Origin: Planctomycetota bacterium
GTDB taxonomy: Bacteria; Planctomycetota; UBA1135; GCA-002686595
Assembly: GCA_012959525.1 (NCBI GenBank)
Contig: DUDB01000047.1
Coordinates: forward strand, 175,726-239,725
Reading direction: 5' to 3'
Length of the DNA stretch: 64,000 nt
The notes beneath the pieces were generated by a model. It was not told the DNA's origin, made no database searches, and was given only the letters and a program-made list of their open reading frames with translations. Both the position numbers and the translations under genes were made by a program. This document shows, piece by piece, positions 8,088-15,731 of the stretch. Each line of letters begins with the position of its first letter. Position 1 is the stretch's first letter.

Positions 8088-8390
8088 ATGGCCAAGGACT
8101 TTGAGGCAAGCGACCCCCTTCAATTACTCATGCAGGAGTGGGCCCACATTTCCACCTGGTTCTGGTCCCTGCTCCTGGCAGCTGCCCTTTGCTTGGGAGT
8201 TGTGCAGGACCCCGGCATCAAGACGCTTGGTTGGGTCCTCCTGGTCTCTGCCCTGGGCCTACCGCTGCTCAAGCTCGGCCCAACGCTGATTATCTTGGCC
8301 AACGAACTCCGCAAGCACACCGGCAAGCAGGCTGAAGACTCGCAATCGGATTCAGAGGATGGGCCCGAAGCTCATCAGTTCCGACGATAG
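8088..8390 (+). CDS. Small two-helix membrane protein, unknown
   Basis: 100 residues from the ATG at 8088. The first ~20 residues are polar. Two hydrophobic helices follow (about 21-38, FWSLLLAAALCLGVV, and about 47-72, LGWVLLVSALGLPLLKLGPTLIILA), and the tail is acidic and polar (KQAEDSQSDSEDGPE). The arrangement resembles small DUF1634-like inner-membrane proteins, but the match is weak. It diverges from the btpA-like gene, so the ~108-bp gap between them should hold both promoters. Its last 16 bp overlap the end of the convergent PP2C gene. The function cannot be assigned. Confidence 0.6.
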   Translation: MAKDFEASDPLQLLMQEWAHISTWFWSLLLAAALCLGVVQDPGIKTLGWVLLVSALGLPLLKLGPTLIILANELRKHTGKQAEDSQSDSEDGPEAHQFRR

Positions 8391-9184
8391 ACGATCAGGG
8401 TCAGATCGTCGGGCTTCCCGGGGATCACATCAGACCCCTCGGCCATGCGCTCCTCTGCCAGCGCCACCAGCGTAGGGCCCGCAAGCCGCGGGGGTGCGAC
8501 GACGAGAATGTCCACCCACTCCTCGGTGAGCATGTTGTCAGTCAGCCCATCGCTGGCGATCAGGAGCGTGTCTCCCGGCTCCCAGGGAACGAACTCACTG
8601 CGCTCCACGCGCATGGACTTCGCCCCCACCATGTTCGAAATTACGTGCCTATCGGGATGTCTTAGGGCTTCGAGTTCCGTGAGCAGGCCCGCTTCCTGCG
8701 CGTAGCCCACGGGCGAATGAGAAACGGTTCTCAGCTTGGGAAGCCCATCGCGATCCACCAGGGCGACAATGGAGTCGCCGACGTGGCTGGAGGAGAGGCC
8801 CTCGGCGGAGAACTCCACGAGCGCCAGAGTCGTCCCCGCCCCCACCCCCAGATCCATGATCGACTGGTTCACACCTTCGAGAGTGCGCTCAACGGTGGGG
8901 CCCAGCTCATCGCCCAGTGCAGGTGTCAACGCCCCCAGAGCGCGCACGAGGATTCCAGAAGCTTGGTCCGCACTCGGTTGTCCGCCCAGACCATCGGCCA
9001 CGGCAAGCACCCCCTGGGTCCCACCCCAGGCCACGGCAGCGGCGGCGTCCTCGTTCGACCTGCCCTTGCCGGGCGCCGGAGCAGAGTGCACAAACAGATC
9101 TCCACCCTGGAAGGCGAGATGGGTCGAGGAGAGCCCGTCGCCCTCAGTCACGACGAGTGGAAAATCCGAAGAGGCGGCAGTCAT
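8375..9184 (-). CDS. PP2C-family Ser/Thr protein phosphatase
   Basis: 269 residues from the ATG at 9184 (a TTG four codons upstream is less likely). Ordered PP2C motifs are visible: GKGRSNEDA (the 'R..NED' motif), AVADGLGG (metal-binding Asp-Gly), GTTLALVEFS with SSSHVGDSIVAL (the 'GDSR'-type strand), LIASDGLTDN (metal-binding Asp) and the final PDDLTLIVY (metal-binding Asp). All manganese or magnesium ligands expected of a PPM phosphatase seem present. It dephosphorylates phospho-Ser/Thr proteins in the cytoplasm. No cognate Hanks kinase is in the window. A strong hairpin precedes its start codon. Confidence 0.92.
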   Translation of the reverse strand: MTAASSDFPLVVTEGDGLSSTHLAFQGGDLFVHSAPAPGKGRSNEDAAAAVAWGGTQGVLAVADGLGGQPSADQASGILVRALGALTPALGDELGPTVERTLEGVNQSIMDLGVGAGTTLALVEFSAEGLSSSHVGDSIVALVDRDGLPKLRTVSHSPVGYAQEAGLLTELEALRHPDRHVISNMVGAKSMRVERSEFVPWEPGDTLLIASDGLTDNMLTEEWVDILVVAPPRLAGPTLVALAEERMAEGSDVIPGKPDDLTLIVYRRN

Positions 9185-9198
9185 GGCAGTAGCCAAAT

Positions 9199-9218
9199 AC
9201 TGGCCCCGAGGGGCCAGT
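9199..9218 (-). terminator. Perfect 9-bp hairpin between tRNA-Thr and the PP2C gene
   Basis: ACTGGCCCC and GGGGCCAGT pair perfectly with a 2-base loop. On the minus strand it is followed by ATTTGG, so it may terminate the tRNA-Thr transcript. Alternatively it may structure the PP2C leader, because it ends 15 bases before the start codon. Confidence 0.5.
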
Positions 9219-9320
9219 CATGGACCCCAAAAAACGCTGAAACCCGAATCAAACGCAAAAATCCTAGCCGTGGAGCGCGTGCTGTTGATCGAGCCAGGCC
9301 CCTACGCTCTCAGGCGAGGA

Positions 9321-9395
9321 TGGAGCCAGAGATCGGATTTGAACCGACAACTTCTGCTTTACGAAAGCAGTGCTCTACCATTGAGCTACTCTGGC
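9321..9395 (-). tRNA. tRNA-Thr (anticodon CGT)
   Basis: Read on the minus strand, the 75-nt gene has acceptor stem GCCAGAG paired with CTCTGGC and a discriminator T. The D arm reads GCTC-AATGGTA-GAGC. The anticodon arm is CTGCT-TTCGTAA-AGCAG, giving anticodon CGT, which reads ACG (Thr). The T arm contains GGTTCAAATCC. The 3' CCA is encoded in the DNA (9321-9323). Confidence 0.97.
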
Positions 9396-9470
9396 TTGTT
9401 TTGGAGGAGGGAGCCCTCGGACGCCCCCGTCAGGGACTCTAGAGGAGTCCGTGGGAATCGCAAGCATACA

Positions 9471-9512
9471 AGTGGCCTCCCCCGGCCCAATCGGATTCCT
9501 GGGGAGGCCACT
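9471..9512 (-). terminator. Hairpin terminator candidate after the TPR/HEAT gene
   Basis: A perfect 12-bp stem, AGTGGCCTCCCC (9471-9482) with GGGGAGGCCACT (9501-9512), lies 46 bp downstream of the minus-strand TPR/HEAT gene. The 3' flank on that strand is TGTATGC, so the U-tract is poor. It would separate that gene from tRNA-Thr. Confidence 0.6.
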
Positions 9513-9558
9513 AGGTCCTTGAAGTGGGTTTCTGGGGCGTGAACCCCGAACCTCTTCG

Positions 9559-11676
9559 CTAGATGTCGCCGACGAGGCCTGCGCGCTCGCTACCGGTGAG
9601 GCTGGCCAAACCAATGGCCTGTGCTGCGGCAGTGCGCACGCTGAGAGACGCGTCCGAAAGGACCACGGCAGCCAGCCCGCCAAGGGAATCGCCACCCACG
9701 TCATGCCTGCCGAAGATTCCGGCCAAGGCACGACCAGCTGCGGTCCGAGCGGCGTCGGAGCGACTCTCGTCCGTGACGACGGCAAGGATGGCCTCAGCCT
9801 GGGCCATGGTGCCGGCACTCGCCAGAGCGCCCAGGGCAACGATGGTGACATCATCGGCACGGTGGCCGATGGGCTGGGCCAAACCACCCAGGGCCGAGCT
9901 GATGTCGGCACCGGAGTGTGCAAGCGCACCCAGGACCGCAGCGGCGCGACGGGACAGGTCGTCGGCTCGGGCGCGGTCGCCGGTCAGTCCGGCCTCAAGA
10001 ACGGCGTCCAACTCGGAGAGGTCGGAGAGGTCACTGATCACTCCACTGACCCGATCAGAATAAGCGTCTGCCGTGTCCGCGTCGGAAGAGACCAGGAAGA
10101 TGGGCGTGTCAGAACCACCCAAGCTGGCAGCGGCCAGAACCTGATCCACGGTCATGCCGCCGATCTGGTCACCGACGACGATGGCGTCAAAGCCGCTGAC
10201 GCGGCGCAGGAGGCTGATGCCTCCGGCTCCCGTATCGCGATGGTTCACGAGCACCCCGGGTCCAGCGATGGAACCGCTGAGGCTGTTAGCGCGATCCGCG
10301 TTGCCGTCGATGACGGCCACGAGGCGCATGATCTCACGACCCGTGGCGTCGCCCAAGGCGGACACGAGGGCGTCAGAGGCACCGCTTCCGGTACGAGCGG
10401 CGATGGCTCCCATGGCCACGGCGGCCTCGCCGCGGAGGGATCCATCACTGGAGCCGAGAGCCGCTTGGAGACCCGCGGTCCCACTGCCGGCACAGGCGCT
10501 CAGGACCTGGGCCAGGGCGGCACCCGTTGCGGGATCGTCGGCGACCACGCACCAGTGCAGAGCAAGATCCAGCGCTTCAACACCACAGGAGGCGGCGATC
10601 ATCGGACCACCGTCAGCGGCTCCCTGGTGATCGCTGATATCTTCACCGGAATCCGCTAGGCGGTTCAAGCGTGTGGAGACGTCCACGGCGGCACGCGCAA
10701 TACCCGCAAGGGCTTCGGTGCTGGTGGAAGCCTGAGAGAGAGCGGCCATGTAGGCCCGCTTGGACAGTGTGCTGTGATAGATGGAGCGAGGAGTGGCGGT
10801 GCCCGTGAGGCCACCGTCTGCCCAGGACCAAGTCACGTCGCTGTAGTCGAAATCGCGCAGGACGTTGTCCCGGCGGTAGTAGTAGTCCTCACCCAACATC
10901 AGGTACTGGGCCTGGGAGGAACCACTTGCCCCGCAATTGGAGGCGGCCTTCGTGGCGGCGCGCTGAACCTTGCCGTCGGCATCCGTGCCGGCAACCAGGC
11001 TGAGAGCGGCGGCGGCACGGCCGTCACCGATGTGCCCGAGCACCATGGCGACGTTGGCGCGCTGGTAGGCATCGCTGGTGTTGAGGGCTTCGATCAGGGG
11101 CAGGACCACGTCGGAGTCCATCTGCGTCAGCGAGTGCATGGCAATGACGCGCCAGTCCTCGTCCGCGGAATCGGCGAGAACGCGCACAAGACGAGGAACG
11201 GCGTACTCTCCGTGCTCGGCGGACAGGGCACTGATGGCGGCCCGACGCTCGGACGAAGTCGAGGCGCCCTTGAGCGTGTCAACCAAGCTGGCGATGGCAT
11301 CCGCATCGTTGCGACGCTCAGTGCGTCCCAATCGCGCACGGTCGAGGAAGCGCTTGGCGACGAGCTCGAACTCGCCCCCCTCCACCAACATGTCGAGGAA
11401 CAGTTGTTCGTCCGTGCTCTTCCAGAGCTCGTAGGCGGCGTCGTTGCTGGGGTCGCTCGCCAGCGCTCGTTGGAAAGCTTGCAAGGCCTCTGCCTTCTTG
11501 CCTTCCCTGAGAAGGCTGACACCCTCCTGGAAATCATCGGCGGCGTCTCCGCTCAGAACGGGGGCGGGGGCAGCGTGGACGGGGCTTGTGAAAGCCAAAC
11601 CAGTGATAGCCAAACCAGTCAGTGCCACACAGAGGCTCGTGGTCTTGCCCAGGTCGCGGATCAGAGCGAGGGTCAT
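9559..11676 (-). CDS. Exported TPR/HEAT-repeat protein
   Basis: 705 residues from the ATG at 11676, which has GAGGA 6 bases upstream; the open frame upstream is rejected because the signal peptide begins here (SLCVALTGLAITGLAFTSPVHAAPA, ending near residue 35). Residues ~43-75 are one TPR-like pair (EGVSLLREGKKAEALQAFQRAL). Residues ~135-240 contain HEAT-like repeats (VPRLVRVLADSADEDWRVIAMHSLTQM; VVLPLIEALNTSDAYQRANVAMVLGHIG), and Ala-rich HEAT-like repeats continue to the end. Around 480-560 a strand/helix segment (GFDAIVVGDQIGGMTVDQVL...TPIFLVSSDAD) looks like a receiver-domain fold without clear phosphoacceptor geometry. Inference: a periplasmic scaffold. No enzyme activity is visible. Confidence 0.8.
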   Translation of the reverse strand: MTLALIRDLGKTTSLCVALTGLAITGLAFTSPVHAAPAPVLSGDAADDFQEGVSLLREGKKAEALQAFQRALASDPSNDAAYELWKSTDEQLFLDMLVEGGEFELVAKRFLDRARLGRTERRNDADAIASLVDTLKGASTSSERRAAISALSAEHGEYAVPRLVRVLADSADEDWRVIAMHSLTQMDSDVVLPLIEALNTSDAYQRANVAMVLGHIGDGRAAAALSLVAGTDADGKVQRAATKAASNCGASGSSQAQYLMLGEDYYYRRDNVLRDFDYSDVTWSWADGGLTGTATPRSIYHSTLSKRAYMAALSQASTSTEALAGIARAAVDVSTRLNRLADSGEDISDHQGAADGGPMIAASCGVEALDLALHWCVVADDPATGAALAQVLSACAGSGTAGLQAALGSSDGSLRGEAAVAMGAIAARTGSGASDALVSALGDATGREIMRLVAVIDGNADRANSLSGSIAGPGVLVNHRDTGAGGISLLRRVSGFDAIVVGDQIGGMTVDQVLAAASLGGSDTPIFLVSSDADTADAYSDRVSGVISDLSDLSELDAVLEAGLTGDRARADDLSRRAAAVLGALAHSGADISSALGGLAQPIGHRADDVTIVALGALASAGTMAQAEAILAVVTDESRSDAARTAAGRALAGIFGRHDVGGDSLGGLAAVVLSDASLSVRTAAAQAIGLASLTGSERAGLVGDI

Positions 11677-12026
11677 GTCGATTCCTCGAAGGAGGGGAGG
11701 TTCTTGGGGGGGAGAGATTCCACCCCGGCCTGGGCCAGCTGAGTACAGCTGGCGGCCCGCAGAGGTGGGTGAACGTGAGAAGGATTGAAAGCCGAGGCCA
11801 CTCTGGACCACCTCACCGCACGCTGGATCCCGGCAGCCGGATTGGCTTGGGAACCCAGAGACTAGGGTCAGGAGGGGCAAGGGTGGGTGGCGGAATGATA
11901 ACGGGACCGGCTTCAGGGTCAAGGGAACGCCCCAGGACAGGGTCTGGCCGTGGGTCGTGAGTCTGGCTTGCACCCGGCTCACGGGCCCATCCCGCGCGAT
12001 GCCCTACCCCTCTGAGATGGGGGTGG
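11677..12026. other. Intergenic region between anmK and the TPR/HEAT gene
   Basis: 350 bp between two minus-strand genes. The left end carries the ribosome-binding site of the TPR/HEAT gene. No coding frame, tRNA or clear terminator is recognised in the rest. It probably contains the promoter and leader of the TPR/HEAT gene. Confidence 0.4.
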
Positions 12027-13217
12027 TTACAGGCCCAGGCGCCTGGATCCGGACCGGGAATGGGCTGGCCCCGGGCTCAGCTTGCCCAGGACCCGTCCCA
12101 AGGCCGCACCACTGGCCTCAGGGCGAGTGACGCCCTCCCCCATGGCCCAGCGCGCGGCCAGGACAGCGAAGAGGAGCCCCTCTCGCCCGTCCGGATCCAC
12201 GCCGGCGTCCCCACTCGGGGTCACTCTGCAGGCCGGGCTCCGGGCTGCCACGGCATCCTGCAGAGCGTCCATCAGAGTCCCGTTGTGCACCCCCCCACCG
12301 GCCACCCAGAGGGTCTCGGGCAGAAATGGCAGGGAGCGGTCCATCTCCAGCCCCACGCACTCGGCCACGAGCCTCACCCCAGTCGCCAGAAGATCCTCCG
12401 CGGAATCCCCCGGCCCTCCCCAGGACTGGATCCAAGCTTCACCAAAGGTGTCGCGCCCCGTGCTCTTGGGGGGGGGCTCACGGAAGAAGGGGTGGCCGAG
12501 ATGAGCGGCCAACACGCCGGGCAAGATGCACCCTCTCCCTGCGGCAGATCCGTCCCGGTCCATGGGCTCTCCCAGGTGCCGCCGCGCCAGTCCGTCCAAG
12601 AGAGCTCCGGCGGGCCCTGTATCGAAAGCCAACAACTGCTCACCATTCAACCAGGTCAGGTTCGCCATGCCTCCCAGATTCAGGACGCACAGCGGCTCGG
12701 GTTGTCCGGCAAACAGGACATCGTCAGCGTAGCCCGACAGGGGTGCACCCTGACCGCCCGCTGCCAGATCAGCCTGGCGGAAGTCGCTCACCACCGGACA
12801 GCCCGCCTCCTCGGCCACGAAGTCGCCGTCACCCAATTGCAGACTGGCCGGACCTGAGGGCTCGGCACCATCGTGGTGATAGACCGTCTGGCCGTGGCTG
12901 CCCAGGAGATCCAGGCGCAGGCCCGCAGCATCACAGACCTCGCGCACCGCACGGCCGAAGGCGCGGCCCAGATCCCGGTGCAAGAGAGCCGTCTGTCTCA
13001 GATCCTGGGGCTCGCCGTCGAGACAGGCCCGAACGCGTGAGGCCAGGTCGTCGGGCCAGGCTTGAGTGCAGTGGATCTCAGCCTCCAAAAGGCGCAGTTC
13101 CCCACCCTCCAGACCGAAACGCCCAACGGAGACGTCAATCCCATCGGCAGACGTGCCCGACAGGACACCACCGATACGGGCCTCGCCCAGCTCCAATTTG
13201 CGTTGTATCTGGTCCAT
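12027..13217 (-). CDS. anmK: Anhydro-N-acetylmuramic acid kinase
   Basis: 396 residues, slightly longer than the ~370 usual for AnmK. Motifs: GVLSGTSADGIDVSV (nucleotide-binding start, about residues 17-31), LLGSHGQTVYHH (about 104-115), VVSDFRQADLAAGGQGAPL (about 141-159, with the catalytic-region Asp), CVLNLGGMANLTW (about 177-189) and LAFDTGPAGALLDGL (about 195-209). The enzyme hydrates and phosphorylates 1,6-anhydroMurNAc to MurNAc-6-phosphate in the cytoplasm, as part of cell-wall recycling. A peptidoglycan recycling enzyme implies that this organism makes or scavenges murein. No murQ or nagZ homologue is adjacent. Confidence 0.95.
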   Translation of the reverse strand: MDQIQRKLELGEARIGGVLSGTSADGIDVSVGRFGLEGGELRLLEAEIHCTQAWPDDLASRVRACLDGEPQDLRQTALLHRDLGRAFGRAVREVCDAAGLRLDLLGSHGQTVYHHDGAEPSGPASLQLGDGDFVAEEAGCPVVSDFRQADLAAGGQGAPLSGYADDVLFAGQPEPLCVLNLGGMANLTWLNGEQLLAFDTGPAGALLDGLARRHLGEPMDRDGSAAGRGCILPGVLAAHLGHPFFREPPPKSTGRDTFGEAWIQSWGGPGDSAEDLLATGVRLVAECVGLEMDRSLPFLPETLWVAGGGVHNGTLMDALQDAVAARSPACRVTPSGDAGVDPDGREGLLFAVLAARWAMGEGVTRPEASGAALGRVLGKLSPGPAHSRSGSRRLGL

Positions 13218-13278
13218 TTAACGGAAGGGGCGCCCCCGGGTCGTTGCCCTCAAGCGGGCAGGGTACGAAACTGTAGCC

Positions 13279-14700
13279 ATGAACACGAAGGACAAGAACG
13301 GAGAGGGGCAGCGGGCGGCGATCCTCGTAGTGGATGACGAGGGGGACATCCGCCAGTCCCTGGAGATGCTCCTCACCTATGAGGGCTACGAGGTGTGGAC
13401 TGCCAAGGACGGCAAGGAGGCCATCGCTCGCCTGGATCGGGAATCCGAGGAGGGGCGCTCGCCCGCCCTCGTGCTAACGGACCTCAAGATGCCGGGCCTG
13501 GACGGACTGGGCTTGCTCGACGCCATCCAAGAACGGGAACCCGCGCCGCCCGTGATCCTGATCAGCGGGCACGGAGACGTTGCCATAGCGGTGGACGCGA
13601 TGAAGAGAGGAGCGAGCAACTTCCTCGAGAAACCCCTGGATGAAAACCGGGTCCTCGTCACGCTGCGCGCCACCCTGCGCATGCGCAAGTTGGCCGCGGA
13701 GAACACGGGCCTGCGTCGCCAGCTCACCAACCGCTGGGAGATCATCGGTGCCAGCGCGGCCATGGAATCGCTGCGCGAACAGGTGCACCGCGTCGCTCAG
13801 TCCGATGCGGCGGTCCTGATCACCGGAGAGAACGGAACGGGCAAGGAGATCATCGCGCGCAACGTCCACTACCTGGGCGCACGAGCAACGGGCCCGTTCG
13901 TGACGGTCAACTGTGCGGCCATCCCCCACGAATTGGTGGAGTCCGAGTTGTTCGGGCACGAGAGGGGTTCGTTCACGGGCGCGGTCGAGAGCCGCATCGG
14001 ACACTTCGAGGCGGCACAGGGAGGTAGCCTGTTCCTGGACGAGGTGGGCGACATGCCCCTCGATGCCCAGGCCAAGGTGCTACGTGCCCTGGAAACCCAC
14101 GAGATCACCCGGGTCGGCGAGTCCAAGGCCCGCCCGGTCGATTTGCGCGTGATTGCGGCCACAAACACCGATCTGCCCCAAGCCGTGGAGGCGAAGTCCT
14201 TCCGCATGGACCTCTTCTACCGCCTCAATGTGGTGCCCTTCGAGGTACCGGCCCTGCGGGACCACCGGGAGGACGTCGCCTCTCTGGCGGAGCACTTCCT
14301 GGCCCAGATGGCCGAGCGCACGGGCCGCGCAGCTCTGGCACTCAGCCCCGAGGCTGTCCAGCAGCTCATGCAACACCCATGGCCGGGCAACGTACGTCAA
14401 CTGCGAAACCTCTTGGAGGGTGCCGCGGTGTTCGCCGACGGTGGAGTCATCGGGCTACAGGAAATCGAGCACATGCTGGCCGCTGGCCCATCTCTCGCCC
14501 CGCTGCCCAGCGCACACGACTCGGCTCGAGAGGACCCCTACGAAGCGAACACCTTCGAGGAGTTCAAGAATCTCTCCGAGGCGCACTTCTTCCGCATGCG
14601 CCTGGAGCGCAACGAAGGCAACATCAAGCGCACGGCCGAAGAACTCGGTATGCAGCGCAGCCACCTGTACAAGAAGCTGGACCGCTACTCGCTGCGCTAG
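13279..14700 (+). CDS. NtrC-family sigma54-dependent response regulator
   Basis: 473 residues in three domains. A receiver domain spans 14-125, with VVDDEGD near its start, phosphoacceptor D68 in LTDLKMPGLDG, and K118 in EKP. An AAA+ domain spans about 155-385: Walker A GENGTGKE at 183-190, the sigma54-contact loop as GSFTGA at 230-235 (usual GAFTGA), Walker B SLFLDEVGDM, and an R-finger region FRMDLFYRLNVVPF. A C-terminal Fis-type helix-turn-helix is NIKRTAEELGMQRSHLYKKL. The order matches NtrC/NtrX proteins. It activates sigma54 promoters on phosphorylation. No histidine kinase lies beside it, so it is an orphan here. The closest named relative may be NtrX. Confidence 0.93.
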   Translation: MNTKDKNGEGQRAAILVVDDEGDIRQSLEMLLTYEGYEVWTAKDGKEAIARLDRESEEGRSPALVLTDLKMPGLDGLGLLDAIQEREPAPPVILISGHGDVAIAVDAMKRGASNFLEKPLDENRVLVTLRATLRMRKLAAENTGLRRQLTNRWEIIGASAAMESLREQVHRVAQSDAAVLITGENGTGKEIIARNVHYLGARATGPFVTVNCAAIPHELVESELFGHERGSFTGAVESRIGHFEAAQGGSLFLDEVGDMPLDAQAKVLRALETHEITRVGESKARPVDLRVIAATNTDLPQAVEAKSFRMDLFYRLNVVPFEVPALRDHREDVASLAEHFLAQMAERTGRAALALSPEAVQQLMQHPWPGNVRQLRNLLEGAAVFADGGVIGLQEIEHMLAAGPSLAPLPSAHDSAREDPYEANTFEEFKNLSEAHFFRMRLERNEGNIKRTAEELGMQRSHLYKKLDRYSLR

Positions 14701-14719
14701 AGAGGGCCGGCGCCCGAAC

Positions 14720-15442
14720 TCACTCCGGCAGCAGAGGCACCCGCAACATCATCCCTTGCTGGAGATCATCCGGCGAACCCAGCACGTCACGGTTGGCCTC
14801 GTAGATGTCGTCACACCGGTAGCCCTTGCCCTCGCCATAGATGCGCTCGGCAATCTTCCACAGGCTCTCGCCCGAGGCGACCTCGTGCATCAGGTCACCG
14901 GCGTTGTCGCTCGTCACCGGGACGAGCAGCACCTGCCCCTCCTGAATGGCGAGGACGCCCTCGTTGTTGCAACGCAACGTGTGCGCATGCACGGCATCTC
15001 CGTACAGGCGCTCGGAGAGGCTGACAAAATCCTCTCCGGCCCCGGCCGTGTAGAGCATCATCTGCGGATCAAACGGGTGGTCCTCTAGCCCTTCCAGGGT
15101 CACCAGATCCCAATCCTCGGCAATAACGGCTGGGGCACTGGAAGTCGGCGGCATGGGGCTCTGCTCGGCCTCAGGAACCTGGACCTCGGCGCTCAGGAGG
15201 GGCGTGACTGCCGCGCTCGGCGTCGCCTCGACCGCAGAACCGGGTTCGGGAACCCGCCGCCCACGGTTGCGTGGATTGACCTGCGGTTGTTGCAACACGC
15301 TGCCGGGTGCACCTGCGTTCACAACACGGCCCCCCCCCGCCTCGGGCGACTCCCCACCCAATCCCCTATCCAGCGAGACCGCCAAAATGGAGACGATGAC
15401 GAAGAGAACTCCTAGAACGACGATTTTTTCGACCTTGCCCAT
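14720..15442 (-). CDS. Membrane-anchored protein with two LysM-like motifs
   Basis: 240 residues from the ATG at 15442, chosen because a transmembrane anchor begins at once (VEKIVVLGVLFVIVSILAVSL, about 4-24). A long Pro/Ala/Glu-rich linker follows, and then two LysM-like units: one with FVSLSERLYGDAVHAHTLRCNN and IQEGQVLLVPV, another with VASGESLWKIAERIYGEGKGY and LQQGMMLRVPLL. The second is the better match. LysM domains bind peptidoglycan or chitin glycan strands, so this is probably a periplasmic wall-binding protein. It converges with the NtrC-type gene. Confidence 0.82.
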   Translation of the reverse strand: MGKVEKIVVLGVLFVIVSILAVSLDRGLGGESPEAGGGRVVNAGAPGSVLQQPQVNPRNRGRRVPEPGSAVEATPSAAVTPLLSAEVQVPEAEQSPMPPTSSAPAVIAEDWDLVTLEGLEDHPFDPQMMLYTAGAGEDFVSLSERLYGDAVHAHTLRCNNEGVLAIQEGQVLLVPVTSDNAGDLMHEVASGESLWKIAERIYGEGKGYRCDDIYEANRDVLGSPDDLQQGMMLRVPLLPE

Positions 15443-15731
15443 CCTGCAACCCCTGTAAGAACTCGTGAGAGCTGTTGGAGCTTGTTGAAGCTCGCATGTG
15501 TTTACGTTTGACCCGAAAGAGGTGCCGCATGAGCGGAGGCTCAACTTGCTGCACCGAACGCAGGATCCCGACCGGCGGGGTACCAAGTCAAAAAGAAACT
15601 GGGTTAAACGCAGGGCGAGGAAGGCGATCCCTACCGAACCTCATTCCCAAAAGGGGGAAAGAGGGCGGGCCCGATGAACCGTTCCAAGGCAGTGTTGCCT
15701 ACGAGCGGTTCGCGGAAGACACTACTGCCGC

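Noticed and set aside
8717-9442. Plus-strand frames over tRNA-Thr
   Set aside because: They read through a tRNA on the opposite strand; the peptide is the usual false translation of a tRNA complement.
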